From JACVRW01 sp035705985 (GTDB taxonomy: Bacteria > Actinomycetota > Thermoleophilia > Solirubrobacterales > Thermoleophilaceae), in NCBI GenBank assembly GCA_035705985.1, contig DASSVP010000023.1, positions 22,812-86,811 of the forward strand: DNA of 64,000 nt, given 5' to 3'. The translations under genes were made by a program, and so were the position numbers. This document shows positions 15,021 to 23,400 of the stretch, piece by piece. Below the pieces are notes generated by a model, which ran no database searches, was not told where the DNA came from, and worked only from the letters and a program-made list of their open reading frames with translations. The number at the start of each line of letters is the position of its first letter. The first letter of the stretch is position 1.

Positions 15021-16354
15021 GCGAAGCGCCTCAGCGCGAGCCTGCCGAGGGCGCCGAACACGACGGTGAGCAGCGCGAGGTGGAGCAGCGGGCCGCCGAG
15101 GTCGCCCACGTCGTTGAGCGCGGCGTCCAGGGCGTCGAGAGTGGGCTTGAACGGGAACGCCGCCGAGATCGCGCGGGTGACGTCGTAGAGCGCCGGCGCC
15201 ACCGCGCCGGACGGCACGAGCGCGAGGAACGCCAGCGGCAGGCAGAGCATGAAGGCGAGCAGCGAGGCCGCGCGCACGTCGCGGGTGAGCCCGCCTATGG
15301 CCAGGCCGAGCGCCGCGAAGGCCAGCGCTCCGAGCGCGAGGGCGGCGAGCCAGAGCGGGAACCGGCCCCAGTCGACCTCCACGAACAGCGCCAGGCCGGC
15401 GAGCATCAGGAGGCACACGACCACCGAGCACGCGGCGGCGAGGCCCGCCTTCTCGGCGAGCAGCCCGGTGCGCGAGACGAGCCCCCGCACGAGGCGCGCG
15501 AACGCGTTCTCCTCGCGCTCGAGCGCGAGCATCCCGGCGGCCAGCAGCAAGGTGATGAACATCAGCGACACGGCCACCGCGAGCGCGACGGCGAACGAGC
15601 TGAGCGACGTGGTCCCGCCCTCGAGCGGCGTCGCCTTCACGCGGATCGGCTCGCCCACGACCGCGAGCACGTCGTCCGAGAAGGCGAGGTTCTCGCGCGC
15701 CAGGCGGCTGAACGTGATCACCCGGTCGAGCTCCTCGCGCTCCTCCGACCCCGACGGCAGGTCGGCGCGGGTCTGCTCCAGGATCGCCTCGGCGCGCTGC
15801 AAGCCGAGCACGTCGAAGGTCTGGCCGAGGAACGTGTAGTCGCCGCCCTTGCTGATCAGGTCGAGCAGCGAGAGCGCCTCCTCGGCCACACGCTTCGTGA
15901 GGGCCGCGTTCGCGGACTGGACCTGCGCCCTGATCGTGTTCTCCACGTACTGGCGCTTGGCCGGGTCCTCGGCGTTGTAGAAGACCTCGACGGTGCCGGG
16001 CTCGAGCGACGACTGGATGTTCGTCGCGAGGTCGTCAGGGATCACGAGCGCGCCGAGCACGTCGCCGTCGCGCACCTTGCGGATCGCCTCCTCGCGGCTG
16101 TCGGCGCGCACGGGCTCGATCGCGTCGAAGAGGCGCCGCCCCTCGGCGGCGAGATCGATCCTGTCTCCGCCGAGCTCGACCACCGCCGACTGCCCGGCGA
16201 GGCCGTTGTAGAAGGCCACCTCCGGCTTGTCGGGCCCGCGCGACAGCGCGAAGCCGATCAGCACCGCGATCACCACCGGGTAGAGCACGAGCAGCGCCAC
16301 GAGGAGCGGCGAGCGGCGCAGGATCCTCAGGTCCTTGAGGAACAGCCAGCGCAT
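15017..16354 (-). CDS. ABC-2 family transporter permease (YhgE/Pip or CcmB/NatB-like)
   Basis: 445 residues. One membrane helix near the N-terminus (SPLLVALLVLYPVVIAVLIGFAL), a large extracytoplasmic domain of about 200 residues (VVELGGDRIDLAAEGRR ... VRDGDVLGALVIPDDLATNI ... FYNAEDPAKRQYVENTI), then five membrane helices in the C-terminal half (residues about 250-440). This is the ABC2 membrane 3 topology of drug or lipid exporters. ATG start overlaps the ATPase stop as TGATG. The substrate is unknown. Confidence 0.88.
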   Translation of the reverse strand: MRWLFLKDLRILRRSPLLVALLVLYPVVIAVLIGFALSRGPDKPEVAFYNGLAGQSAVVELGGDRIDLAAEGRRLFDAIEPVRADSREEAIRKVRDGDVLGALVIPDDLATNIQSSLEPGTVEVFYNAEDPAKRQYVENTIRAQVQSANAALTKRVAEEALSLLDLISKGGDYTFLGQTFDVLGLQRAEAILEQTRADLPSGSEEREELDRVITFSRLARENLAFSDDVLAVVGEPIRVKATPLEGGTTSLSSFAVALAVAVSLMFITLLLAAGMLALEREENAFARLVRGLVSRTGLLAEKAGLAAACSVVVCLLMLAGLALFVEVDWGRFPLWLAALALGALAFAALGLAIGGLTRDVRAASLLAFMLCLPLAFLALVPSGAVAPALYDVTRAISAAFPFKPTLDALDAALNDVGDLGGPLLHLALLTVVFGALGRLALRRFA

Positions 16355-17064
16355 CAGTGGCCGCGCTCGCGGAGGAACTCCACGAACGCCTCCTCGAAGT
16401 CGAGGCCGGTGGTTCCCACCGCGCGCTCGAGCTCGCGCGGCGGGCCGTCGAAGAGGCGCTCGCCGTCGGCGAGGACGATCAGCTGGCTCGCGTAGCGGTC
16501 AGCCTCCTGGATGTTGTGGGTGGCGTAGATGACCGTCGTCCCCTCGCCCGCGAGGCGGCCGATGAACTCCCACAGGCGGGCCCGCTGGCGCGGGTCGAGG
16601 GCGGCGCTCGGCTCGTCGAGCAGGAGCACCTCGGGCTCGGCGAGCAGGCCGATAGCGATGTTCACGCGCTGCCTGTTGCCGCCCGAGAGCGTGCTCACCT
16701 GGTCGCCGGCGCGCTCTCGCAGGTCTGTGAGCTCGAGCATGCGGTCGACGGTCGCGCCGGTGTCGGGGCAGCGCTCGAGGCGCGCGAACAGCGACAGGTT
16801 CTCCTCGACCGTGAGCTTGCCGTAGAGCGCCGCCTGCTGGGGGACCCACCCCGTGCCCTCCGGGCGTACGGTGAGCTCACCCTCGTCCGCCCGCTGGATG
16901 CCGGCAAGGATCGACAGGAGCGTGGTCTTGCCGGCTCCGTTCGGCCCGATCACGGCCACCAGCTCGCCCCTGCCGGCGGAGAGCGAGACGCCCCGCAGCG
17001 CCGCCCTCTCGCCATAGCGCTTGACGAGGTCGCGCGCCGCGAGCGTGACGGTCGCCGTCTCCAC
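16354..17064 (-). CDS. ABC transporter ATP-binding protein
   Basis: 236 residues: Walker A GPNGAGKTTLL, Q-loop region GTGWVPQQAALYG, signature STLSGGNRQRVNIAIGL, Walker B EVLLLDEPSAALD and H-loop YATHNIQEADR. GTG at 17064 is the start that fits the family; it is divergent from the YmdB-type gene, whose start is only 29 bases away. It powers the permease encoded next. Typical of multidrug or Na+-type ABC-2 exporters. Confidence 0.92.
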   Translation of the reverse strand: METATVTLAARDLVKRYGERAALRGVSLSAGRGELVAVIGPNGAGKTTLLSILAGIQRADEGELTVRPEGTGWVPQQAALYGKLTVEENLSLFARLERCPDTGATVDRMLELTDLRERAGDQVSTLSGGNRQRVNIAIGLLAEPEVLLLDEPSAALDPRQRARLWEFIGRLAGEGTTVIYATHNIQEADRYASQLIVLADGERLFDGPPRELERAVGTTGLDFEEAFVEFLRERGH

Positions 17065-17092
17065 GGCGCGCAGGTTGGCAGAATCGCCCACG

Positions 17093-17872
17093 GTGAAGCT
17101 CCTCTTCGTCGGAGACGTGGTGGGCGGCCTCGGGCGGAGGACGCTCGCGTCGCTGCTTCCTGGCCTACGCGACGCGCACCGGCCGGACTTCGTGATCGTG
17201 AACGGCGAGAACGTCGCGGGCGGCGTGGGGATCACGCAGAAGACCGCGCGCGAGCTGCTCGAGATGGGCGCCGACGCGATCACGCTCGGCAACCACGCCT
17301 ATCGGCACCGCGAGGTCTACGAGCTCCTCGACCGCGAGGAGCGGATCGTGCGGCCGGCGAACTACCCGAAGGGCTCGCCGGGGCGCGGGCACACCGTCGT
17401 GGAGAAGGACGGCGTGCGCCTCGGGGTCGTGAACCTGTCCGGCCTGGTGTTCCTCCAGGCGGTGCGCTCGCCGTTCGCGGAGGCAGACGCGGTGCTCGCG
17501 GAGCTGCGCGACCGGGCCGACGCTGTGCTCGTGGACATGCACGCCGAGGCGACCAGCGAGAAGGTGGCGATGGGCTGGCATCTCGACGGCCGGGTGACCG
17601 CGTGCGTGGGCACCCACACGCACGTGCCGACGTCCGACGCGCGCGTGCTGCCGGGCGGCACCGCCTACGTGACGGACGTGGGAATGACCGGCCCGCGGGG
17701 CGGGGTGATCGGCGTGAAGCGCGAGCAGGCCCTCGAGCGCTTCGTGACGCTCACGAACGTGCGCTTCGAGACCTCGGACGAGGACCCGTGGCTGAATGCG
17801 CTGCTGATCGAGGCGGACGCCGGCGGCCGCGCGACGTCGGTGGAGCAGCTACTGATGCCGGCGAAGCTGTAA
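17093..17872 (+). CDS. YmdB-family metallophosphoesterase (2',3'-cAMP phosphodiesterase type)
   Basis: 259 residues with the full TIGR00282/YmdB metal-ligand set: LLFVGDVVGGLGRR, NGENVAGGVGIT, ITLGNHAYRH, VDMHAEATSEK and GTHTHVPTSDARVLPGGTAY. Bacillus YmdB is a phosphodiesterase that affects biofilm and motility decisions and dephosphorylates 2',3'-cAMP. GTG start with no strong ribosome binding site; the divergent gap with the ABC ATPase is 28 bases, so the mRNA may be leaderless. Its 3' end is overlapped for 122 bases by the C-terminal codons of the convergent membrane protein gene. Confidence 0.93.
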   Translation: MKLLFVGDVVGGLGRRTLASLLPGLRDAHRPDFVIVNGENVAGGVGITQKTARELLEMGADAITLGNHAYRHREVYELLDREERIVRPANYPKGSPGRGHTVVEKDGVRLGVVNLSGLVFLQAVRSPFAEADAVLAELRDRADAVLVDMHAEATSEKVAMGWHLDGRVTACVGTHTHVPTSDARVLPGGTAYVTDVGMTGPRGGVIGVKREQALERFVTLTNVRFETSDEDPWLNALLIEADAGGRATSVEQLLMPAKL

Positions 17873-19091
17873 AGGGGCGCCCAACCCTCGGGTAGGGGTC
17901 TGACCCCTTTCTGAGGGTTTCCCCGCGAATCGCGCGAGCCGCGAGCACGACCACCGCGAGCAGCGCCAGGTTCCGAGCGGCCACGATCGCGATCGCCCAC
18001 GGGTCGCGGGCGACCACGTCGACGTAGTGCGCCGGGAACTCGATCTGCGTCAGCACCGCGACCACCGCAACGGCTCCCGCAAGGGCGTGCAGCCGCCACG
18101 CGAACGCGAGCGCCCCGAGCGGCAACACCCAGACCGCGAACTGCGGCGAGAGCACCTTGCCGAGGACGGCGAAGCCGGCGACCGCCGCGAGCGAGGCGAG
18201 GACGAGCTCGCGCCGAGCGCCGTCGCTTCCGGCCAACCTCACGCACATGAGTGCGACGAGTGCGACAAAGGCGGCCCCGAAGAGCCAGGTGACCGCGTCC
18301 GCCGCCGGGTGCAGGAGGCCGTCCGATCTGTGACTCGAGACGTTCTCCGCCTCGCCAAGGCCGATCGCGTCGAGGCCGAGGAGCGCGAGCGCCGGGGAGC
18401 TCTCGACCTGGACGGGGCGCTCGAGGTGGTAGCGCACGGCGTCGAGCGCACCCTCAGGCGAGATCGCCGCCGCGGCGCTTCCAACCGCCACGATTGCCGC
18501 CGCGCAAGCCAGTGCCGCCTGCCATGCGAGCTTCGAGTGGCGGGCGGCCAGCCAGGTCAGCGCAATCGGGACCGCGACCAGCGGGAAGCCCTTCGTCATC
18601 GCTCCCACGCCGAGCACGGCCAGGCCGCTGCGTGGGCGCTCGTTGCACAGGAGCAGCAGCGCGCCGAGCAGCAACGCGACCGGGAAGAGGTCGAAGTGGG
18701 TTCGGAGGAGCGCTCCGCACAGCAGCGGCATCAGCGCCGCCGCGACCATCGCCCGGTGCGCCTCTCCGCCCGTCGCCCGCGCCAGCGCGCCGCACAGCAC
18801 CACGACGGCCCCCGCGCCGAGCAGGGTCCATGCCGCGTACGCCCACCGGAACTCCTCCTCGCCGGTGCCGAGCACGCCGGGCAGCGCGATCACCGGCGCG
18901 GCCAGCGGCGGGTACTCGAACGCGATGTCGCGGTACGGGAGGGAGCCGGAGAGGAACGGCTCCGCGAACGTCCTGTAGACGAACAGGTCGTTCACGCGCT
19001 CGTCCGACCACGGGGCAACCCAGAGCGTGAGAGCCCAGCCGGCGGTGAGGAGAGCCAGGCCCGCGAAGAGCCACGGCCGCGAGCCGCTCAC
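17751..19091 (-). CDS. Polytopic GT-C-like glycosyltransferase (GT87/DUF2029-like)
   Basis: 446 residues. About ten hydrophobic segments, with a first extracytoplasmic loop DLFVYRTFAEPFLSGSLPYRDIAFEYPPLAAP. The acidic DLFVYR and the EYPP motif are typical of alpha-mannosyltransferase-like GT87 proteins that use polyprenyl-phosphate sugars. The last about 60 residues are basic and low-complexity (SRGRRRPPRSAAHS...) and are coded antisense to the end of the YmdB gene; there is no earlier stop in frame. The nested hairpin at 17883-17919 lies inside this tail. The GTG start overlaps the stop of the next gene as GTGA. Confidence 0.75.
   Translation of the reverse strand: MSGSRPWLFAGLALLTAGWALTLWVAPWSDERVNDLFVYRTFAEPFLSGSLPYRDIAFEYPPLAAPVIALPGVLGTGEEEFRWAYAAWTLLGAGAVVVLCGALARATGGEAHRAMVAAALMPLLCGALLRTHFDLFPVALLLGALLLLCNERPRSGLAVLGVGAMTKGFPLVAVPIALTWLAARHSKLAWQAALACAAAIVAVGSAAAAISPEGALDAVRYHLERPVQVESSPALALLGLDAIGLGEAENVSSHRSDGLLHPAADAVTWLFGAAFVALVALMCVRLAGSDGARRELVLASLAAVAGFAVLGKVLSPQFAVWVLPLGALAFAWRLHALAGAVAVVAVLTQIEFPAHYVDVVARDPWAIAIVAARNLALLAVVVLAARAIRGETLRKGSDPYPRVGRPFTASPASVAAPPTSRGRRRPPRSAAHSATGPRPRSRSARS
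17883..17919. repeat. Nested inverted repeat downstream of the YmdB gene
   Basis: Outer arms AACCCTC (17883-17889) and GAGGGTT (17913-17919) enclose a second perfect palindrome, AGGGGTC-T-GACCCCT (17894-17908). TTT follows each stem on the plus strand, so it could act as the terminator of the plus-strand gene. It also lies inside the convergent membrane-protein coding frame. The inner core resembles short dispersed palindromes seen in other genomes, but no second copy was found in this window. Confidence 0.6.
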
Positions 19092-20764
19092 ACGTACACC
19101 GCCTCACGGTCCCCTTCGCGCCCAATCGCCGACCGCTCCGGCAGCGTCCGGCCGTACGCGCCGAAGATCGCCACGAAGGCGAAGGGCACGAACCAGATCA
19201 CGTACAGGTAGAACCAGTGGGTCGCCCCAAGCTCGACCGCGATCAGGATCGCGGCTCCGAGCGCGGCGAGCTGCCTCACGTCCGGGCGATGCGGCACGAA
19301 CGCGGCCACCAGCCCCAGCGCGACGGCGGCCGCCTTCACCGCGGTCTGCAGCCACTCGAGCGACTCGACCTGCCCCCAGAGGCTGAACGGCGACGGGCGG
19401 CCCGCCTGGTATCCGACCGTGCGGTCGTAGAGCTCGCGGAGCCCGCCGTCCGGAACGAACGGCGCCACGGTCACCAGCAGCGCCAGCAGAGCGGCGCCGG
19501 CGAATGCCAGCGGGGCCCGCCGCGCGAACAGAGGCGCAAGCGCGAGGTTCACGAACTTCGCCGCGGCGCCCAGCGCGACAGCCGCCCCGGCCACGGCGCC
19601 CGCGGCACGGTCGCGGGCCAGCGTGGCCGCCAGCAGCGCTCCGATGCCCGCCACGGCCACCAGGGCGTCGTTGGCGTTCGACTCGAGCACGAAGGCCGTG
19701 TACGGATACGCCGTCCACGCGTACGCGAGCGCCACTCCGAGCGCGTCGCCGTCCCGGCCGGGCCGCAGCCGCCTCCCCAGGAGCAGCAGACCCCCGATCG
19801 CCAGCAGGTCGAACGTGATCGCGGCGCCGTGCGCCGCCGGGAGGTCGTCCCATCTCCCACTCCACGGGAGCGCCTGCTCGAACGGCACGTAGAGGAGGTA
19901 GTTGAGCGGCCCGTAGGTGTCCCCGCTCTCGACGTCGGCCGAGAAGCCCTCGCCATAGAGATGGTCCCCGTCGACGATGCGGTCCGCCCCGATCACCCCC
20001 GCGTAGCCGACGTCGATCACGTTGGAGTCCGCCACGTTCAGGCCGATCCGGAACGCGGTCAGGAAGACCAGGCCAACGACGAGCAGCTTCAGCGACGCGT
20101 GCGGCACGAGCGGACCCGGTCGCGGCCGGGGCCTGAACGCGGCGAGCAGCACCCGGACGAGCAGGTAGAGCAGCACCGGATAGACGAGCGGCACGGAGAC
20201 CCCGATCTCGCCGCGGTTGAAGAAGAAGTGCGAGCCGCCGAAGGCGAGCAGCACGAGGAGGTCCAGGTGGAGCAGGCGGAACGGACGTCGCACGTCCACG
20301 AAGGGCGCCAGGAACAGGAGGCACAGCGGGACCCACACGTACGGCGCGTTCAGCTTGCGCCCGAACGCCCCCGGATATCCGCGCGCCATCGTCCACGCCA
20401 CCTGGTCGCCGGACCACGACTCGACGATCGCGCCGGTGGCGTCGTCCACGTGGACCTGCACGACCTCGCGACCGTCACGGAAGAAGCTCACCTGCCAGCG
20501 GCCCGCTCCCCTCGTGTACGCGACGGGATCGAGTGACCCGTCACGGCGCGCGGCGCGCACGTCGTCGGACCGCGCGGCGATGCGCTCGACATCGCGCGCG
20601 GACCGGTCGAACAGCGGCGGCGGCTTCGTCTCGGATCCCGGGCGCACGGGGTCCGCGGCCGTCGCGGGAGCAGGCAGCACGGCGAGTGCGCCGAGCAGTG
20701 CGACGACGGTGGCGATCAGCGCGCGCGGGCTCAGTCGCGCGTGAGCGCGATGCTGAAGCTCCAC
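19088..20764 (-). CDS. Secreted/membrane GT-C-like protein with N-terminal propeptide-like domain
   Basis: 558 residues. Residues about 10-37 form a signal sequence (LIATVVALLGALAVLPAPATAA). An extracytoplasmic domain of about 90 residues follows (SARDVERIAARSDDVRA ... WQVSFFRDGREVVQVHVDDATG), a PepSY-like strand-helix pattern. Then come about ten membrane helices with loops such as YGPLNYLLYVPFEQALPW and ESNANDALVAVAGI, similar to GT87/PMT-like glycosyltransferases. GTG at 20764 overlaps gtrA by 34 bases; a CTG at 20734 overlapping the gtrA stop (CTGA) is the alternative. Probably works with GtrA and the neighbouring polytopic protein in envelope glycosylation. Confidence 0.68.
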   Translation of the reverse strand: MELQHRAHARLSPRALIATVVALLGALAVLPAPATAADPVRPGSETKPPPLFDRSARDVERIAARSDDVRAARRDGSLDPVAYTRGAGRWQVSFFRDGREVVQVHVDDATGAIVESWSGDQVAWTMARGYPGAFGRKLNAPYVWVPLCLLFLAPFVDVRRPFRLLHLDLLVLLAFGGSHFFFNRGEIGVSVPLVYPVLLYLLVRVLLAAFRPRPRPGPLVPHASLKLLVVGLVFLTAFRIGLNVADSNVIDVGYAGVIGADRIVDGDHLYGEGFSADVESGDTYGPLNYLLYVPFEQALPWSGRWDDLPAAHGAAITFDLLAIGGLLLLGRRLRPGRDGDALGVALAYAWTAYPYTAFVLESNANDALVAVAGIGALLAATLARDRAAGAVAGAAVALGAAAKFVNLALAPLFARRAPLAFAGAALLALLVTVAPFVPDGGLRELYDRTVGYQAGRPSPFSLWGQVESLEWLQTAVKAAAVALGLVAAFVPHRPDVRQLAALGAAILIAVELGATHWFYLYVIWFVPFAFVAIFGAYGRTLPERSAIGREGDREAVYV

Positions 20765-21204
20765 ATCTTGTTCCCGATGAAGTTGAGCGGGGTGGCGGCG
20801 ACGATCGAGATCGCCTGCGCGGGGAGCTCGGGCACGCCGGCCACGCTCACGAGCAGCTCGAGGATCGCGGCCGCGAACACGAACGCGGCGATGCTGACCG
20901 TGAAGAAGCGCGCCGCCTGGAAGCCCGCGTGGCCCCCGCGCGCGCGGAAGGTCCAGTGGCGGTTCCACCAGAAGTTGTTCAGCACCGCGACGGCGAAGGC
21001 GGCCGTGGCGGCCACCAGGTGGTGCGCGTCGAGCAGCCCGACGCACGCGGCGAACACGCACAGGTTCACCACGTAGCCCGACGCGCCCACGGCGCAGAAC
21101 TTGACGAGCTGCATCCAGTTGTGCGGCCTGCGAAGTCCCGCGCGCACGCGCAGGTGCAGAGCATGGGGGCGGTCGGCGATGGCGGCTCTCGCCTCGTCGG
21201 TCAC
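20731..21204 (-). CDS. GtrA family flippase-like protein
   Basis: 157 residues with four membrane helices and the GtrA signatures QLVKFCAVGASGYVVNLCVF, FAVAVLNNFWWNRHWTFR and TPLNFIGNKMWSF. GtrA-like proteins are proposed to flip bactoprenol-linked glucose or help wall arabinogalactan synthesis. GTG at 21204 overlaps the stop of the phosphodiesterase gene (GTGA), and its 3' end overlaps the next membrane protein gene. Confidence 0.9.
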   Translation of the reverse strand: MTDEARAAIADRPHALHLRVRAGLRRPHNWMQLVKFCAVGASGYVVNLCVFAACVGLLDAHHLVAATAAFAVAVLNNFWWNRHWTFRARGGHAGFQAARFFTVSIAAFVFAAAILELLVSVAGVPELPAQAISIVAATPLNFIGNKMWSFSIALTRD

Positions 21205-22658
21205 CGCGCCAACGGTACACCGAAGTGCTCGAGCACCAGCGGCGTCACGTCGGCGAGCGACCACTCGCCGCGCTCGGGAGGATCGAGGCCGCACATCAAG
21301 AGCACGCCCTCCGAGTCGTCGCGGTGGAGCGAGCCGTGACTGCCGCCCCCCACGTGGTCGGCGCCGCCCCAGTCGACGAACTCGTAGCCGAGCTCGGCGG
21401 AGGCGAGGACATCGCCCGAGTGCGGGCAACGGAGCGCCGACCAGAGCCGCCACAGCGGGTCCGGGTAGGTCTGGCTCGACACCGCGCCCCCACCCGTGTC
21501 GAGCTGGAGCACCGCCTCGTCGCCGGAGAGCGCCCAGCCACGGCCACGGCCGTCGGTCAGGCCGTCGCCGGGCGCGAACCAGAGCTCACCCTCGAACGAG
21601 CGCACCACCGCCTGTCCGTTCGAGCGCGTGACCACGAAGTCCACGCCGTCCGCCTCGGCGAGGGTGTCCGCGGCACGGCTCACCAGCTCGTCGCGCCGCC
21701 CCTCGTCGAGCGCGTAGACCATCGCGGAGCGGGCCGACGGGCACGCCGCGAGCTCGGCCTCCGTGGGAGCCGGGTCGCCTGGCGTGAGCACGCGCGCGTC
21801 GCCGAGCAGCTCCGCGAGGTTGATGCCCGTGTCCACGGTCGTCTGCGAGTGGTCGGACATGACGATCACCGCGTGCTCGTCGAGGAACGCCTCGGTGCCA
21901 CCGGCCACGTGCATGATCCGCTCGAGCGCGTGGTCCGCCTCGGCTATCGAGCGCACCTGGCCGTCGGGTCCGACCTTGTGCGAGTACGTGTCGTTGTCCG
22001 GGAGCGAGAAGAGGAGGAAGTCGAACAGGTCGTGCTCAACCAGGTACGCGCCCACGCAGCCGGTGTGGCGGTCGCGCTGACCCGGCATGCCGAGGGCGGA
22101 GGTGCAGCCGGTGTCGCGCGTGTCGAACAGGTCCGCGTAGAAGAGCTCGCGGGCGCCGTAGACAGGGTGGCGGAACTGCGCCGCCTCGGCGATCCGGCGG
22201 TAGACGCTCGCGCCGCTCGGGTCGTGCCGGGTGCGGCCGCGGTAGATCAGGTAGGTGGTGCACGCGGTGCGGAAGCCGGCATCGTCGAGGTGCTCGAAGA
22301 CGGTCCTGTGCGCCCGGCTCAGGTGCGCCAGGTTCATGTTGTAGACGGTGTCGTAGAGCGAGCGCACGATCCCGAAGACGCGCGTGGCGGGCATGGAGGA
22401 GCCGTATTCCACGTAACGCTCCTCGCCGCGGTGGAACCAGTTCATAGCGGGGATGTGGTGCTCGCCCGGGCCGCAGCCGGTGGCGATCGCGGCGGAGGCC
22501 ACGGGGGTGACCGACGGGAACGTTGAGATGCAGTCGCTCACATACGTGCCGCGGTCCATGAGCGCGGAGAGCGCCGGCGCGTGACCTTCCGCCACCGCCT
22601 GGTCGAGCATGTCCGGCTTGAGCGAGTCGATGACGGCGAGGACGAGCTTCTTCGGCAC
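21201..22658 (-). CDS. Alkaline-phosphatase superfamily phosphodiesterase / nucleotide pyrophosphatase
   Basis: 485 residues. Metal ligands and nucleophile fit the NPP/AP fold: VIDSLKPDML, the nucleophile Thr in STFPSVTPVASAAIATG, LPDNDTYSHKVGPDG, VIVMSDHSQTTVD and GGGSHGSLHRDDSEG. There is no signal peptide, so it is probably cytoplasmic. The GTG start shares a base with the TAG of the DUF4126 gene (TAGTG). Substrate unknown; context of envelope glycosylation genes suggests a lipid- or sugar-linked phosphodiester. Confidence 0.85.
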   Translation of the reverse strand: MPKKLVLAVIDSLKPDMLDQAVAEGHAPALSALMDRGTYVSDCISTFPSVTPVASAAIATGCGPGEHHIPAMNWFHRGEERYVEYGSSMPATRVFGIVRSLYDTVYNMNLAHLSRAHRTVFEHLDDAGFRTACTTYLIYRGRTRHDPSGASVYRRIAEAAQFRHPVYGARELFYADLFDTRDTGCTSALGMPGQRDRHTGCVGAYLVEHDLFDFLLFSLPDNDTYSHKVGPDGQVRSIAEADHALERIMHVAGGTEAFLDEHAVIVMSDHSQTTVDTGINLAELLGDARVLTPGDPAPTEAELAACPSARSAMVYALDEGRRDELVSRAADTLAEADGVDFVVTRSNGQAVVRSFEGELWFAPGDGLTDGRGRGWALSGDEAVLQLDTGGGAVSSQTYPDPLWRLWSALRCPHSGDVLASAELGYEFVDWGGADHVGGGSHGSLHRDDSEGVLLMCGLDPPERGEWSLADVTPLVLEHFGVPLAR

Positions 22659-23269
22659 TACCGGAGGATCCTCAGCCCCGCGTACTTCTCGCCCTCGCGC
22701 CGGCGGCCGCCGAGGAGCAGCACGAAGAAGGCCGGGATCGCAAGCAGCGCGAGCGGCGGCACGAACACCGCTATCGCTGCGAGGATCAGCGCCGCGGCGT
22801 CGGCGTACGCGGTGAGCAGCGCCGCCTGCTCAGGGTCGAGCCGCGCGCGGACCCGCTCCACGAGGCCGCCGATGGCGATCCAGCCGAGCGCTGCCAGGAG
22901 TGGGCCGAAGACGAGGCCGACCCAGACCGGATGCCCGTTGTCGGCGAGCGTGCCGGCGAACAGGAGCGCGCCCAGCACCAGCCCGGTCACGCCGGCGAGC
23001 AGCTCCGCGGGCCCGCGACCGGCTCGGCCACCGAGGTCGGGTGAGCTCTGGTTCGCCCGCGAGCGCTCGAGGAGGAACGCGACGACGCCGAGCACCACCA
23101 CGCCGCCGAGAAAGGCGGGCGACTCGAGAAAGCTGAAGTCCGTGCCGTCGAAGTCGACGCCGATGTCTCCGCGCGCCAGCCCGCCGGCCAGCAGCGGAGG
23201 CAGATACGGGCGGACGCCCGTTGCCGACGCCAGGCCGGCGCCGGTGCCGATGTCGAGGAACAGGCTCAT
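22658..23269 (-). CDS. DUF4126 family membrane protein
   Basis: 203 residues from the ATG at 23269, giving MSLFLDIGTGAGLASATGVRPYLPPLL, the usual start of this family; an earlier GTG/ATG at 23359 would add a non-family stretch crossing a hairpin region. Six or so hydrophobic helices, including PAFLGGVVVLGVVAFLLE and ILAAIAVFVPPLALLAIPAFFVLLL. The family has no assigned function. It is the first gene of the run DUF4126, phosphodiesterase, gtrA and polytopic proteins, and is divergent from the aminotransferase. Confidence 0.82.
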   Translation of the reverse strand: MSLFLDIGTGAGLASATGVRPYLPPLLAGGLARGDIGVDFDGTDFSFLESPAFLGGVVVLGVVAFLLERSRANQSSPDLGGRAGRGPAELLAGVTGLVLGALLFAGTLADNGHPVWVGLVFGPLLAALGWIAIGGLVERVRARLDPEQAALLTAYADAAALILAAIAVFVPPLALLAIPAFFVLLLGGRRREGEKYAGLRILR

Positions 23270-23300
23270 GGGCGCGTGGGAGGGTCGGTACCCTGCGGCC

Positions 23301-23359
23301 GGGGAGGTTAACGCCGCGCCTGCGGCGAAGAAGGTCTCCCCCGTGGGCATCCTGCCCAC
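23301..23359 (+). promoter_or_regulatory. Hairpin cluster in the leader of the class I/II aminotransferase gene
   Basis: Three perfect stems: GGGGAG/CTCCCC (23301-23306 with 23336-23341) enclosing CGCCGC-GCCT-GCGGCG (23312-23327), then GTGGGC-ATCCT-GCCCAC (23343-23359). The start codon follows about 40 bases later. The DNA lies in the 131-base divergent gap. I could not match it to a known riboswitch class; a trailing GAGAACCGCGG resembles the T-box core only loosely. Confidence 0.4.
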
Positions 23360-23400
23360 GTCTTGGTGAGAACCGCGGCGTCACGGCGCGGATGACACAA

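Noticed and set aside
14628..15431. Extended SnoaL-like frame starting at 15431
   Set aside because: The extra N-terminal part is antisense-like low complexity overlapping the permease; the GTG at 15020 coupled to the permease stop is better.
23360..23385. Possible T-box antiterminator (GAGAACCGCGG)
   Set aside because: The T-box core AGGGUGGNACCGCG is interrupted and there is no Stem I specifier loop; kept only as an unexplained leader.
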